Assembly: GCF_009718825.1 (NCBI RefSeq)
Contig: NZ_WNHB01000005.1
Span: forward strand, 62,001-126,000
Source of the DNA: Terrilactibacillus tamarindi
Lineage (GTDB): Bacteria; Bacillota; Bacilli; Bacillales; Sporolactobacillaceae
Length of the DNA stretch: 64,000 bases
Direction of reading: 5' to 3'
The notes under the pieces are model-generated. The model was not told the DNA's origin. It worked only from the letters and a program-made list of their open reading frames with translations, and searched no databases. The translations under genes were made by a program, and so were the position numbers. Every line of letters begins with the position of its first letter. Within the stretch, counting starts at the first letter, position 1. Below, piece by piece: positions 28,881 through 39,512 of this stretch.

Positions 28881-30027
28881 AAAATGGATGGCCATGTTAT
28901 TAGCAGGGGGACAAGGAACAAGATTAGGTGAATTGACAAATACATTAGCGAAACCCGCTGTTCCTTTTGGAGGTAAATACCGTATTATAGATTTCACATT
29001 AAGTAATTGCATGCATTCAGGGGTTGACACGGTTGGGGTGCTTACGCAATACCAGCCTCATCTTCTCAATACTTACGTGGGAAATGGTCGCCCATGGGAT
29101 CTAGATCGAAAATTTGGAGGAGCGTACGTCCTTCCGCCTTATCGAGGCCAAAATGGTGGCCAATGGTATAAAGGAACGGCTAATGCCGTTTATCAAAATA
29201 TCAAATTCATAGACCAGAATGATCCTGAATACGTCTTGGTTATTTCAGGAGATCACATTTATCAAATGGACTATAATAAATTATTAGAATTTCATATGGA
29301 AAAACAGGCTGAAGCGACGATCGCCGTCATTCAAGTACCATGGCATGATGCCAATCGCTTTGGCATTATGGATACCAATGAACAAGATAGAATTACAGAG
29401 TTTCATGAAAAACCAAGTTTACCAAAAAGCAATCTAGCATCCATGGGGGTATATTTGTTTAATTGGAAGTCATTACGTCGGCACTTAATTCAAGACGATC
29501 AAGATCCAAATTCATCCAATGATTTTGGCAAAGATATCATACCAAAGATGTTAGCAGATAAAAGTCGAATTTACGCTTACAGATTCTCTGATTACTGGAA
29601 AGATGTTGGTACGATTGAAAGTCTGTGGGAAGCAAATATGGATTTATTGAAAGAAAAGCCACCATTGAATTTAAATGATCCTCACTGGAAGATACTTACT
29701 GGCAATGCTAATCATCCACCTCAATATATCTCTCCAGAGGCTGAAATTAGACAGTCATTAATAAACGAAGGGTCAATGGTTTTTGGTAAAGTTATTCGAT
29801 CTGTTATTTCATATAACGTTAAGATCGGAAAGGGATGTAATATTAAAGATTCGGTCATTATGCCGAATGTCACGATAGGAGAAAATGTGACGATTGAACG
29901 ATCGATTGTGACAAGTAACACAGTTGTTGAAGCTGGGTCTACTTTTGGCACTTCAAACCCATCCCAAAATATTACCTTAATAAGTAATAAAGAGAGTATG
30001 ACTTCTCATATTCGAGAAGTGTTATAA
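28870..30027 (+). CDS. glgC: Glucose-1-phosphate adenylyltransferase
   Basis: Makes ADP-glucose, the committed step of glycogen synthesis. The 385-residue protein has the nucleotide-binding [14 protein letters not shown] motif near the N-terminus, a glucose-1-phosphate site in [13 protein letters not shown], and a C-terminal left-handed beta-helix of hexapeptide repeats (from about residue 290). ATG 28870 follows GGAGGGAGGA inside the glgB end. In B. subtilis GlgC acts with GlgD, encoded next. Confidence 0.96.
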   Translation: MTNKKWMAMLLAGGQGTRLGELTNTLAKPAVPFGGKYRIIDFTLSNCMHSGVDTVGVLTQYQPHLLNTYVGNGRPWDLDRKFGGAYVLPPYRGQNGGQWYKGTANAVYQNIKFIDQNDPEYVLVISGDHIYQMDYNKLLEFHMEKQAEATIAVIQVPWHDANRFGIMDTNEQDRITEFHEKPSLPKSNLASMGVYLFNWKSLRRHLIQDDQDPNSSNDFGKDIIPKMLADKSRIYAYRFSDYWKDVGTIESLWEANMDLLKEKPPLNLNDPHWKILTGNANHPPQYISPEAEIRQSLINEGSMVFGKVIRSVISYNVKIGKGCNIKDSVIMPNVTIGENVTIERSIVTSNTVVEAGSTFGTSNPSQNITLISNKESMTSHIREVL

Positions 30028-30245
30028 CTAAATTATTTTAGTGCAAATAATAAAGCATAATGCCATTATTTATAGTTAAGTTTTATATAAACATGAATGA
30101 AATCAAGGTTTTGTTTCTTCGGTCCTCTTGTAGATATAAAGTCTACATATAGTTCCCCGAAACCTCGTTCTTGACCTTCTGTCATTTATGCAAACTATTT
30201 TTCAAAATGTAATTTTATAACTGGTCCTAAAAGGGGATGTGTTTA
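30028..30245 (+). other. Structured spacer between glgC and glgD
   Basis: About 218 bases inside the operon. AGGTTT (30106-30111) can pair with AAACCT (30160-30165), enclosing a perfect TGTAGA/TCTACA hairpin (30129-30147). No T-run follows. This is unusually long for a spacer in the otherwise tight glg operon and may hold a processing or attenuation structure. Confidence 0.4.
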
Positions 30246-31352
30246 TTGGATAGGGTACTAGGAATCGTAAACCTCATTAATGAAAAACAATATTTAAAAG
30301 AATTAACTTTGAATCGTTGCCTTGCTTCTGTACCCTTTGGAGGACGGAATCGACTCATTGATTTTACACTTTCTAATTATATACATGCCAATATTAGTAA
30401 AGTAGCCATCTTTGCTAAAGAAAATTATCGATCCATAATGGATCATTTAGGAACAGGGAAAGAATGGGATCTCGATCGAAGAAATGGTGGTTTATTCTTT
30501 TTTCCACCGATGCAGCCCAATAAAATGATTCATGGCGATTTGGAACAATTCAAAGATCAGATCGATTTTTTTCATCGTTCAGCTGCTGATTTAGTTATCA
30601 TATCGCCAGGTCATCATGTTTGTAAAATTGATTTTACTGATGTGATCAAAGAACATAAAAAAAGTAAAGCGGATATGACGGTTGTTTACAAGGCGTATGA
30701 TGGTGAGCCTGTTTCAAAACCCCTCTATAATACATGTAAGATCGGGGAAGCGGGAGAAGTTCAAGATATAAGTTTATACACAGGAATTGATGAAGGCGAT
30801 TTAGTATGTCTTGAAACGTACGTAATAAATAAAGAGGTCCTCATCGATATCATCGAAACTTGCGTCAATAATAAAGAATATGATCTGCTCAAAGATGGAA
30901 TCAAAGCAAACTTGATGAAACGACGTGTGAACGGGTATGCATTTGATGGTGTTTTACCTTTTATCCATTCTTTGAAAACGTTTCATAAGAGTAATATGAC
31001 GTTGCTAGATCCTAATATTTTAAATTCCTTCTTCTTTCGTGACTGGGATATTTTCACGAAGGTGAAACATGAACCCCCAGCCAAATATTCTGCTTTTTCT
31101 AAGGTTAACACGGCATTAATTGCTAACGGATGCGATATCGAGGGAGTCGTTGAAAATAGCATTATATTTCGTGGGGTTAAAATACGAAAAGGAGCGGTTG
31201 TAAAAAATTGCATTATCATGCAAAAAGGGGAGATAGAAGAAGGCGCTTTCCTAGAAAATGTGATTACAGATAAACAAGTAAAGGTTAGAAAAAATCAAGT
31301 TGTCATGGGTGATCTTGATCCAATGGTGATAAAAAAGGGCGAGATCATTTAA
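30246..31352 (+). CDS. glgD: Glycogen biosynthesis protein GlgD
   Basis: Paralogue of GlgC that serves as the regulatory partner subunit of ADP-glucose pyrophosphorylase in Bacilli. About 368 residues. It lacks the GGQGTR nucleotide loop (the N-terminus reads GIVNLINEKQYLKEL) but keeps VPFGGRNRLIDFTLSN and a C-terminal beta-helix. TTG 30246 is preferred because AAAGGGG lies about ten bases upstream, whereas the in-frame ATG at 30237 overlaps that site. glgA follows 20 bases after the stop. Confidence 0.93.
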   Translation: MDRVLGIVNLINEKQYLKELTLNRCLASVPFGGRNRLIDFTLSNYIHANISKVAIFAKENYRSIMDHLGTGKEWDLDRRNGGLFFFPPMQPNKMIHGDLEQFKDQIDFFHRSAADLVIISPGHHVCKIDFTDVIKEHKKSKADMTVVYKAYDGEPVSKPLYNTCKIGEAGEVQDISLYTGIDEGDLVCLETYVINKEVLIDIIETCVNNKEYDLLKDGIKANLMKRRVNGYAFDGVLPFIHSLKTFHKSNMTLLDPNILNSFFFRDWDIFTKVKHEPPAKYSAFSKVNTALIANGCDIEGVVENSIIFRGVKIRKGAVVKNCIIMQKGEIEEGAFLENVITDKQVKVRKNQVVMGDLDPMVIKKGEII

Positions 31353-31372
31353 TCTATCGGAGGGTCCAAGTC

Positions 31373-32797
31373 ATGAACGTACTATATGCAGCATCTGAAT
31401 GCGCCCCATTTGTTAAAACAGGAGGACTTGGCGATGTCATAGGTGCTTTACCTAAATCATTAACGAATCAAGATCTTCATATTAGTGTTGTCTTACCTAA
31501 ATACGAAGACATTCCTGTGAAATACACAGAAAATCTTGAGTTTGTAACAAGTATAAATGTTTCAGTTGGTTGGCGTCAGCAATATTGCGGAATATTGAAA
31601 CTGGAAAAAGATGAAGTAACATACTATTTTCTAGATAATGAATATTACTTTAAGCGCCATGGAAGTTATGGTTATCATGATGATGGTGAGCGGTTTGCAT
31701 TCTTTTCAAGAGCGGTTCTTGAAAGTTTACCACATTTAAAAGATAAACCGGATATCATTCATTGTCATGATTGGCAAACAGGACCAATTAGCGTGATGCT
31801 TAAAGCACATTTTGCCCATAACCCATTTTATAGAAATATTAAAACGGTCTTTACCATTCATAATTTGAGGTATCAAGGGATTTATCCAAAAGGTGTACTC
31901 TATGATTTACTAGAATTGGATGACTCATATTTTCATATGAATGGTCTTGAATTTTATGGAAATGTAAATTATATGAAGGCAGGACTTGCCTATTCAGATT
32001 GTATAACGACGGTTAGTCCTTCCTATGCCGAAGAGATACAATGGCCCTATTACGGTGAACAACTGGATGGTTTTATTCGAGCAAGACAAAACCATCTAGT
32101 TGGTATTATTAACGGAATAGATGATTCCAGTTATAATCCAGAAACTGATGATGATTTATTTCAACCTTATTCAGACATTGTTGGTAAGCAACTCAATAAA
32201 CAAAAGCTACAAGAAAAACTACATCTACCGGTACGAACTGATACTCCTGTGATATCTATGATTACTCGTTTGGTAGATCAAAAAGGGATCGATTTAATTC
32301 TTCGAGTCTTCCATGAACTTATGAGTTATGATGTTCAATTCGTTCTACTCGGAACAGGGGATTATCGATACGAACAAGCATTTAAGGATCTAGGGTTTCA
32401 ATATCCAGATAAAGCCTCAATCAATATCTATTTTGACGAATCATTAGCACGACAAATTTATTCGGGATCTGATCTCTTTCTCATGCCATCACAATTTGAA
32501 CCTTGTGGGATTGGTCAATTAATTTCGTTTCGCTATGGAACCATTCCTATCGTGAGAGAAACGGGTGGATTGAAAGATACCGTTATTCCATATAATGAAT
32601 TTACTGACGAAGGTACGGGTTTTACTTTTACCAATTTTAACGCACATGATATGCTATATACCATTGAACGTGCACTAGGCTTTTTTCATCAAACGGAGAA
32701 ATGGAAGAGGCTAGTGGAACAAGCCATGAAGTTGGATTTTAGCTGGGATGCGTCAGCTGAAAAATATCATTCTCTATACAAACAGCTGGTTTTATAA
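31373..32797 (+). CDS. glgA: Glycogen synthase
   Basis: GT5 glucosyltransferase extending alpha-1,4-glucan from ADP-glucose. The 474 residues include the N-terminal KTGGLGDV motif (residues 15-22), the linker region ISMITRLVDQKG, and the C-terminal MPSQFEPCGIGQL and RETGGLKDTV motifs. ATG 31373 follows CGGAGGG. It is last in the operon; glgP, which follows glgA in B. subtilis, is absent. Confidence 0.96.
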   Translation: MNVLYAASECAPFVKTGGLGDVIGALPKSLTNQDLHISVVLPKYEDIPVKYTENLEFVTSINVSVGWRQQYCGILKLEKDEVTYYFLDNEYYFKRHGSYGYHDDGERFAFFSRAVLESLPHLKDKPDIIHCHDWQTGPISVMLKAHFAHNPFYRNIKTVFTIHNLRYQGIYPKGVLYDLLELDDSYFHMNGLEFYGNVNYMKAGLAYSDCITTVSPSYAEEIQWPYYGEQLDGFIRARQNHLVGIINGIDDSSYNPETDDDLFQPYSDIVGKQLNKQKLQEKLHLPVRTDTPVISMITRLVDQKGIDLILRVFHELMSYDVQFVLLGTGDYRYEQAFKDLGFQYPDKASINIYFDESLARQIYSGSDLFLMPSQFEPCGIGQLISFRYGTIPIVRETGGLKDTVIPYNEFTDEGTGFTFTNFNAHDMLYTIERALGFFHQTEKWKRLVEQAMKLDFSWDASAEKYHSLYKQLVL

Positions 32798-32806
32798 ACT
32801 AGAACC

Positions 32807-32839
32807 AAACCCCATCACACCTATGATGGGGTTTGTTTT
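32807..32839 (+). terminator. Rho-independent terminator after glgA
   Basis: AAACCCCATCA and TGATGGGGTTT form a perfect 11-pair stem followed by GTTTT. Confidence 0.9.
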
Positions 32840-32879
32840 ACAAATAAGTCAGCTATTCTATAATTGAATACATAAAAGG

Positions 32880-33377
32880 TTATCCAACTGTAATAGGAAG
32901 AAGATGATGAAAGAGGAATAGTGACTGAACAATAATATATAGGGATAAAAGATGACGAATTAATTTTTCAGTCCGGCTTCCTGTATGCGTTGTTATTGGT
33001 AATTTAATAGACATGGATAGGGGAAATAGTAACTTTATCCCTTGTTTTGTTGCCGCGTCAAGTATAAGATGACTTATTATGCCTATCATAAGACCCGTAG
33101 TCAAGTCCGAATAAGGGACAAAACGGTATCCTAAGTATCCAATAATAATAAGAAATAACAAACTATGGGTCATCGTTCGGTGACCAAAAAAGATGCGAAT
33201 GAGTCGCGCAAGTACAGGGAGTTTCCGACCAATTTTACTCCCACTATGACAAATATCAGGAAGTAAACTACCAAGTGTTGCAAAAGGCAAAACTAAGAAT
33301 GGATCTAAAGTGGGCTCATACTGTACAGATATTAAAGCTGCCGCGAGCCCTCCTACTATGTGTGTTTTTCCAGTCAT
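32880..33377 (-). CDS. YdjM-like membrane-bound metal-dependent hydrolase
   Basis: A 165-residue membrane protein of the YdjM/DUF457 family of putative metal-dependent hydrolases. Conserved His and Asp residues occur in the expected places: TGKTHIVGG at the start, LLPDICHSGSKIG, FGHRTMTHSLLF, and ISHLILDAATKQGIKLLFP. Several hydrophobic segments follow. ATG 33377 has AAGGAG upstream. The activity is not established; relatives are induced by DNA damage in enterobacteria, but nothing here suggests LexA control. Confidence 0.78.
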   Translation of the reverse strand: MTGKTHIVGGLAAALISVQYEPTLDPFLVLPFATLGSLLPDICHSGSKIGRKLPVLARLIRIFFGHRTMTHSLLFLIIIGYLGYRFVPYSDLTTGLMIGIISHLILDAATKQGIKLLFPLSMSIKLPITTHTGSRTEKLIRHLLSLYIIVQSLFLFHHLLPITVG

Positions 33378-33609
33378 TTTTTTCTCCTTAATATGAAAGT
33401 TGAATCTCAGAAGTATCGAGAAATGAAGCTAATCATGATATGTATATGGATACATATGTTCCCCTATCATAACAGATTTCAAAGAGGAAGTATAGGTTTT
33501 AACAAAATAATCGTTGGACAACATGATTTCACAAAGGTGTAACATTCAGGACATAAGATGAGTGTTTGATTATCATATAATAAGATTAGAAACAAGGAGG
33601 CGATAGTCT

Positions 33610-35838
33610 ATGGAGAAATGGAAGGGCTTTCAAGGAAATGTTTGGAAAGAGGAAATTGATGTGAGAGATTTCATTATGACAAACTATTCACTTTATGAAG
33701 GAGATGAAGCCTTTTTAGAAGGACCGACCGAAGCAACGAAATTCCTCTGGAAACAAGTTATGTCTTTATCAAAACTAGAAAGAGAACGTGGCGGAGTACT
33801 TGATATGGATACCCATATTGTTTCGACGATCACCTCCCATGAGCCTGGTTACTTAGATAAAGATGATGAAAAGATTGTTGGATTGCAAACGGATAAACCT
33901 TTCAAACGTTCCCTTCAGCCTTTTGGCGGTATTCGGATGGCTGAAGTATCAGCTAAAGCTTATGGCTATGAAATAGATAAAGAGATCAGTTCAATTTTTA
34001 GAGATTGGCGGAAAACACATAATCAAGGTGTCTTTGATGCTTATACGGATGAAATGAGGGCAGCGAGACGCTCAGGTATTATTACTGGTCTACCAGATGC
34101 TTATGGACGAGGTAGAATAATAGGTGATTATCGCCGAGTCGCTTTATATGGCGTTGATCGTTTGATTGCCGAGAAACAAAAAGACTTGCGAAATACAGGG
34201 ATAACAACCATGTCGGATGATGTCATTCGAGCAAGGGAAGAACTAAATGAACAAATCCGGGCTCTTCAGGATTTAAAAACTATGGCGCAAAGTTATGGGT
34301 TTGATATTTCTGAACCTGCTTTTACTGCTCAAGAAGCCTTTCAGTGGCTCTATTTTGGTTATTTAGCCGCCATCAAAGAACAAAACGGAGCAGCTATGAG
34401 TTTAGGCAGAACGTCGACATTCCTAGATATATACATTGAACGTGATTTGAACGAAGGGCGGATAACAGAAAAAGAAGCCCAAGAAATTGTCGATCACTTT
34501 ATTATTAAACTAAGGATGGTACAGTTTGCCAGAACGCCTGAATACAATGAACTGTTTTCAGGAGATCCAACGTGGGTCACAGAATCGATTGGGGGAGTTA
34601 GTGAAGACGGAAGAGCGCTTGTAACGAAGAATTCCTTTAGATTCTTGCATACATTGACCAATTTGGGTCCTGCACCAGAGCCTAATTTAACCGTATTATG
34701 GTCAACACGTTTGCCTGAAGCTTTTAAACGCTATTGTGCAAAAATATCAATTGAATCTTCGGCCATTCAATACGAAAATGATGATATTATGCGTCCAGAA
34801 TGGGGTGATGATTACGGAATCGCTTGCTGTGTATCTGCTATGAGAATTGGAAAACAAATGCAATTCTTCGGTGCCAGGGCCAATCTAGCAAAGACATTGC
34901 TTTATGCCATTAATGGTGGAAAAGATGAGAAGTCGAAAGTACAAGTCGGCCCTAACTACGAACCTATCACTTCTGATGTACTAGATTATGAAGAAGTGAT
35001 GGAGAAATATGATCAAATGATGGAATGGCTTGCTGGGCTTTACTTAAATACACTGAATGTGATTCATTATATGCATGATAAATATTCGTATGAACGATTA
35101 GAAATGGCCTTACATGATACCGAAATTTTACGAACGATGGCAACAGGAATTGCGGGATTATCGGTTGCGGCCGATAGCTTAAGCGCTATAAAATATGCCG
35201 TTGTGACACCTATTCGTGATGAAAATGGTCTTGCCGTTGATTTTAACATTACAGGGGATTTCCCTAAATACGGTAATAACGATGACCGTGTCGATAGAAT
35301 AGCCGTGGATCTGGTGAAAAGATTTATGACGAAAGTAAAAAAACACCCAGCCTATCGCGGAGCAAAGCATACAACTTCCGTCTTAACGATTACATCGAAT
35401 GTGGTCTATGGTAAAAAAACGGGTTCAACGCCTGATGGAAGAAAAGCCGGTGAACCTTTTGCACCAGGTGCTAATCCTATGCATGGAAGAGATACAAAAG
35501 GGGCTTTAGCATCCTTATGTTCTGTGGCGAAAATTCCTTACTCATATTGTTTAGATGGAATTTCAAATACCTTCTCTATTATTCCAAGTGCACTCGGAAA
35601 GAGCCCAGAAGATCAATATCAAAATTTGGTTGGTATGTTAGATGGATATGTGATGAAAAAAGGTCATCATCTTAATGTCAATGTATTTAAACGTGAGACG
35701 CTTTTAGATGCCATGGAACATCCTGAACAATATCCACAGTTAACCATTCGCGTCTCAGGGTATGCCGTTAATTTTATTAAGTTAACACGTGAACAACAAC
35801 TCGATGTCATTCATCGTACGATGCATGCCATGATGTAA
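33610..35838 (+). CDS. pflB: Pyruvate formate-lyase (formate acetyltransferase)
   Basis: Glycyl-radical enzyme converting pyruvate and CoA to acetyl-CoA and formate under anaerobic conditions. The 742 residues keep the active-site cysteine pair Cys406-Cys407 in GIACCVSAM and the radical glycine Gly717 in RVSGYAVNF. The start ATG follows AAGGAGGCG. The activase gene follows 16 bases after the stop. Its presence points to mixed-acid fermentation. Confidence 0.97.
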   Translation: MEKWKGFQGNVWKEEIDVRDFIMTNYSLYEGDEAFLEGPTEATKFLWKQVMSLSKLERERGGVLDMDTHIVSTITSHEPGYLDKDDEKIVGLQTDKPFKRSLQPFGGIRMAEVSAKAYGYEIDKEISSIFRDWRKTHNQGVFDAYTDEMRAARRSGIITGLPDAYGRGRIIGDYRRVALYGVDRLIAEKQKDLRNTGITTMSDDVIRAREELNEQIRALQDLKTMAQSYGFDISEPAFTAQEAFQWLYFGYLAAIKEQNGAAMSLGRTSTFLDIYIERDLNEGRITEKEAQEIVDHFIIKLRMVQFARTPEYNELFSGDPTWVTESIGGVSEDGRALVTKNSFRFLHTLTNLGPAPEPNLTVLWSTRLPEAFKRYCAKISIESSAIQYENDDIMRPEWGDDYGIACCVSAMRIGKQMQFFGARANLAKTLLYAINGGKDEKSKVQVGPNYEPITSDVLDYEEVMEKYDQMMEWLAGLYLNTLNVIHYMHDKYSYERLEMALHDTEILRTMATGIAGLSVAADSLSAIKYAVVTPIRDENGLAVDFNITGDFPKYGNNDDRVDRIAVDLVKRFMTKVKKHPAYRGAKHTTSVLTITSNVVYGKKTGSTPDGRKAGEPFAPGANPMHGRDTKGALASLCSVAKIPYSYCLDGISNTFSIIPSALGKSPEDQYQNLVGMLDGYVMKKGHHLNVNVFKRETLLDAMEHPEQYPQLTIRVSGYAVNFIKLTREQQLDVIHRTMHAMM

Positions 35839-35854
35839 GAAGAAGGTGACTTAA

Positions 35855-36601
35855 GTGAAGAAGGTGATTGGACGGATCCATTCCACAGAATCGCTTGGTT
35901 CTGTGGATGGACCAGGTATCCGTTTTGTCGTATTTATGCAGGGCTGTGTGCTCAGGTGTCAATATTGTCATAATCCCGATACTTGGGAAGTAAATAAAGG
36001 GATAGAAGTCACGGCTGATGAAATCCTACAAGAAGCTTTATCGTATAAACCTTTTATGGACGCCTCTGGTGGTGGACTTACGGTCAGCGGTGGAGAACCG
36101 TTGATGCAGATTCCATTTTTAATCGAATTATTCACAAAATGTAAGCAACAAGGGATCCATACAACGATTGATACAAGTGGAGGTGTTTTTTCGGGCGACC
36201 CTCATTTTATTGAGCGTCTTGAAGTGCTTCTACAAGTAACCGATTTGGTATTGCTTGATCTAAAGCAGATTAATAATCAAAAACATCAACAATTAACAGG
36301 AAAATCGAATGAACATATCTTACAAATGGCAAGATTCCTATCTAATCACAATCAAGATATGTGGATTAGACATGTCCTCGTTCCTGGTATATCTGATGAT
36401 GAAAACGATCTTCAAGAACTTGGCGATTTTATCGCCACGTTAAAACATGTTAAGAAAGTAGAAATTTTGCCTTATCATACGATGGGAGTCTATAAGTGGG
36501 AAAAGTTGGGATTGGTTTATCCTCTTCAAGATGTCAAACCACCATCCATAGAGAGTATTAAACAGGCAGAAAAATATCTCCATGTAGAGTCTTATAACTA
36601 G
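35855..36601 (+). CDS. pflA: Pyruvate formate-lyase activating enzyme
   Basis: Radical-SAM enzyme that abstracts the hydrogen from the PflB radical glycine. The 4Fe-4S motif CVLRCQYC has Cys31, Cys35 and Cys38; DGPGIRFVVF precedes it and SGGEPLMQ follows. The 248-residue length is normal. The start is GTG with GAAGGTG upstream. It forms a two-gene operon with pflB, closed by a terminator. Confidence 0.97.
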   Translation: MKKVIGRIHSTESLGSVDGPGIRFVVFMQGCVLRCQYCHNPDTWEVNKGIEVTADEILQEALSYKPFMDASGGGLTVSGGEPLMQIPFLIELFTKCKQQGIHTTIDTSGGVFSGDPHFIERLEVLLQVTDLVLLDLKQINNQKHQQLTGKSNEHILQMARFLSNHNQDMWIRHVLVPGISDDENDLQELGDFIATLKHVKKVEILPYHTMGVYKWEKLGLVYPLQDVKPPSIESIKQAEKYLHVESYN

Positions 36602-36605
36602 TTAG

Positions 36606-36643
36606 AGCACTCCAAGTCATCATGATATTGGAGTGTTTTTTTC
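36606..36643 (+). terminator. Rho-independent terminator after pflA
   Basis: CACTCCAA and TTGGAGTG form a perfect eight-pair stem followed by TTTTTTT. Confidence 0.9.
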
Positions 36644-36750
36644 TGGGGAGAAGTTGGAGACGTTTTTTGTTCTTTTTTCACGAGTCTTAAAGTTATATAG
36701 ACAGATTTGTGATAAGATACTAGAAGAGTCTAAGCAGAGGAGTGAGGGGT

Positions 36751-37914
36751 TTGGTTCATACAGCACTCACGGTTACAACCGGACAACTTGAATCAAAACT
36801 AATAGAAATTCGTCATCATCTTCATCAAGAACCAGAAATTTCAAATGAAGAATTTGAAACAACAAAAAAGCTGAGGGACTGGTTAGGTGATTTAGATATA
36901 AGCATACTTGATTTACCTTTAAAAACGGGCTTGGTTGCAGAAGTTAGTGGTGATCCGAAAGGGCCAGTCGTAGCGATTAGAGGGGATATTGATGCTCTTC
37001 CCATTCATGAGGAAACGACGTTACCTTATAAATCGCGATTCGATGGAAAAATGCATGCGTGCGGACATGATTTTCATACAACGGCCGTATTAGGTGCCGC
37101 TTATGTGCTCAAACAAAAAGAGCATGAACTAAAAGGAACGGTTCGTATTATTTTCCAACCAGCAGAAGAAACGGGTCCAGGAGCAATTGATATCCTAAAT
37201 ACACATGCTCTTGATGATGTTCAAGCCATTTTTGGCCTTCATAATATGCCAAGTCTTGAATTAGGGCAACTTGGAACTCGTATTGGAGCGATGTCTTCAA
37301 ATTGTGATCGATTTGAAATTATGGTTGAAGGAGTAGGCACACACGCAGCACACCCAGATTTAGGGGTCGATCCGATTCTCGTTGCTGGTCATATTTTGGT
37401 TGCACTGCAGTCTATCGTTAGCCGTAATATTGATTGGCAAGATAGTGCTGTCGTCAGTATTTGTCAGCTTCATAGCGGGAATACATGGAATGTTATCCCC
37501 TCAATGGCTCAATTAGAGGGAACTGTACGATCACTTGACCTCGATATTAGAGAAACAATAAAAGGAAAAATAAAACAAGTCGTTGAGGGAATCGCAAGCG
37601 CATTTGGAGCGAAGGCCACTTTTATTTGGCATGGTGGATCTCCAGCCGTGATGAATGATGAAAAATGGACCCTGTTTACCATTGAAAAGGCTAAAGAAGT
37701 GGGTTTTGAAGTCATTGACATTAAGCCGCCTTCTTCAGGAGAAGACTTTTCTCATTATCAAGAAAAAATACCAGGTACGTTTGTTCATATAGGCACTTCA
37801 ACACCTTATTCACTCCATCATCCCAAATTTGAGATTGATGACCGAGCTTTGATGCCAAGCGTTAAATTGCTGGCTACTTTAGCAGAACAAGCGCTTGTAG
37901 ATATTATAAGTTAA
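36751..37914 (+). CDS. M20D family amidohydrolase (YxeP-like)
   Basis: Metal-dependent N-acyl amino acid or peptide hydrolase of the M20 family, about 387 residues. The metal-binding residues are visible in MHACGHDFHT and FQPAEETGPGA, and the C-terminal ligand region is SSGEDFSHYQEKIPG and HHPKFEIDD. It most resembles YxeP of B. subtilis. TTG 36751 is chosen because GAGGAG lies about eight bases upstream; an in-frame GTG at 36742 overlaps that site. It stands alone; the substrate is not identified. Confidence 0.86.
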   Translation: MVHTALTVTTGQLESKLIEIRHHLHQEPEISNEEFETTKKLRDWLGDLDISILDLPLKTGLVAEVSGDPKGPVVAIRGDIDALPIHEETTLPYKSRFDGKMHACGHDFHTTAVLGAAYVLKQKEHELKGTVRIIFQPAEETGPGAIDILNTHALDDVQAIFGLHNMPSLELGQLGTRIGAMSSNCDRFEIMVEGVGTHAAHPDLGVDPILVAGHILVALQSIVSRNIDWQDSAVVSICQLHSGNTWNVIPSMAQLEGTVRSLDLDIRETIKGKIKQVVEGIASAFGAKATFIWHGGSPAVMNDEKWTLFTIEKAKEVGFEVIDIKPPSSGEDFSHYQEKIPGTFVHIGTSTPYSLHHPKFEIDDRALMPSVKLLATLAEQALVDIIS

Positions 37915-37934
37915 ACAATCGGCAGAAAATGGCA

Positions 37935-37981
37935 AAAGAAACGCCTCATCGGTAAATTAAAACCGAAGAGGCGTTTCTTTT
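37935..37981. terminator. Bidirectional terminator between convergent genes
   Basis: AAAGAAACGCCTC and GAGGCGTTTCTTT are perfect 13-base arms, with an inner CGGT/ACCG pair. A-rich and T-rich flanks serve both strands. Confidence 0.92.
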
Positions 37982-37982
37982 A

Positions 37983-39458
37983 TTATTTTACATTTTGATG
38001 GATGTTAGGTTGTTTGAATCTTGAGCGTTTTGAATGATATAAACGCCAGCCTGTGAGTAAAGCACCAAGTAGACAAATACTCGCAGAACTTAAGAAGACA
38101 ACATGCATGCCATCTAAGAAAATGTCAGGGCGATGAGGAATTAATGCAGTCACACGATACCTAGCTTCCCGGCTCATGACAGAAAATAAAATGCTTGTCG
38201 CAGCGGATATACCAACAACCATACCTAGATTCCGAACGAGAGCATTGATGCTTCCTGCGATGCCGAGTTGTGTTCTTTTTACGGTAGACATAACGAGAGA
38301 GTTGTTGGGAGATTGGAACAACCCACAACTTATTCCAAGAAGAGCCACCCAAACACAAACAAGCCAAATGCCACTCTCTTGATGAAGACCAGCGAGTCCA
38401 AATTGAACTACAACCATCATTAAGAGTCCAACGAAGGTTAATAGCTCTGAACCAATTTTATCAGATAACGCCCCGCTTAGTGGTGCCACAATCACCATCG
38501 TTATGGGAAAGAGCATCAGAACTAATCCTGCATGCGAAGGCGATAAAAGGAGAATATCTTGAGTATAAAAAGGTGATACGATATTGAAACAAAAGTTTGA
38601 AACAAAGACAAGAAATCCACAAAAAATACTTAATGAGAATAATGGATTTTTAAAAATGGATAACTTGATCATTGGGTCTTCTTTGTGACTTTCAACGTAT
38701 AGGAAAAAGATCAATAAAATGACACTAGCGAAAAATGCCGCAATGATGCGAAGGTCGGTATAACCAGCTTGCTGCCCTAGTAAAAGACCAGTGAAAAGAC
38801 TAATGATGGATAAGGCGAACAAAACGCTGCCTGTGATATCGAGTTTTGACCGTAATTTGATCATATCTTTTGGTAGTATCATCCATCCAAGTATAATGGC
38901 AATGAGACCGATCGGAATATTTACCCAAAAAATAGACTGCCAACCCAGTGAAGAAACCATAAATCCCCCTAGACTAGGGCCAGTAATACTACCGAGTGAA
39001 ACAAAAGTTCCAAGTAATCCAAGCGCTTTTCCCCGATGATTAGCAGGAAAGATTTCAGTAATGATCCCTTGGTTATTTGCCATTGTCATAGAGGCACCAA
39101 TCGCCTGTACGATACGTGAAGTTAGTAAAAAAGTTAAGCTATGACTGAATCCACACAATAAAGAACCAAATATAAAAATGATACATCCTAATTTAAACAT
39201 GTTTATTTTGCCTACGATATCACCGAGTCTACCAAAAAAAAGAATGATGGAACAAATGGTTAAAATATAGCCGCTGACAATCCATTGTGATTGAGCAATG
39301 GATAAATTTAGATCTTTTGAAATCGATGGAAGGGCAATATTAACAATGCTCCCATCTAAAGTTGACATAAATACAAATAAATTAAGAACAATTAAGATGA
39401 TCCATCGTTTTTTTTGAATGAGTGGATCATCCTGGTACGTTTTGACTTGAGATTGCAA
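37983..39458 (-). CDS. MFS transporter, DHA2 (EmrB/QacA) family, 14 membrane segments
   Basis: Proton-driven drug exporter of about 491 residues with around 14 hydrophobic segments. Motifs include FMSTLDGSIVNIALPSI (DHA2 motif D1), FGRLGDIVGKI (motif A) and LLGTFVSLGSITGPSLGG (antiporter motif C). TTG 39458 is preferred because GATGAGGTG lies six bases upstream on the minus strand; the longer frame (TTG 39494, ATG 39488) would start inside the operator palindrome. Two matching operators at its promoter suggest control by an unlinked MarR- or TetR-type repressor. Confidence 0.9.
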   Translation of the reverse strand: MQSQVKTYQDDPLIQKKRWIILIVLNLFVFMSTLDGSIVNIALPSISKDLNLSIAQSQWIVSGYILTICSIILFFGRLGDIVGKINMFKLGCIIFIFGSLLCGFSHSLTFLLTSRIVQAIGASMTMANNQGIITEIFPANHRGKALGLLGTFVSLGSITGPSLGGFMVSSLGWQSIFWVNIPIGLIAIILGWMILPKDMIKLRSKLDITGSVLFALSIISLFTGLLLGQQAGYTDLRIIAAFFASVILLIFFLYVESHKEDPMIKLSIFKNPLFSLSIFCGFLVFVSNFCFNIVSPFYTQDILLLSPSHAGLVLMLFPITMVIVAPLSGALSDKIGSELLTFVGLLMMVVVQFGLAGLHQESGIWLVCVWVALLGISCGLFQSPNNSLVMSTVKRTQLGIAGSINALVRNLGMVVGISAATSILFSVMSREARYRVTALIPHRPDIFLDGMHVVFLSSASICLLGALLTGWRLYHSKRSRFKQPNIHQNVK

Positions 39459-39480
39459 AAACAACACCTCATCACTATTT

Positions 39481-39496
39481 AGTTGCATTTGCAACT
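39481..39496. promoter_or_regulatory. Operator palindrome 1 of the MFS exporter gene
   Basis: AGTTGC-ATTT-GCAACT, a perfect six-base dyad with a four-base spacer, extended by one more pair on each side. It lies downstream of the -10 element, between promoter and start codon. Confidence 0.65.
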
Positions 39497-39512
39497 ACGT
39501 TCATCAAACCTC

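Noticed and set aside
33480-33609. Rex or FNR site upstream of pflB
   Set aside because: The region contains one TTTCACAA half-site near 33529, but no matching second half at the right distance and no TGTGA-N4-TCACA dyad. Promoter boxes around TATAAT at 33576 also lack a well-spaced -35.
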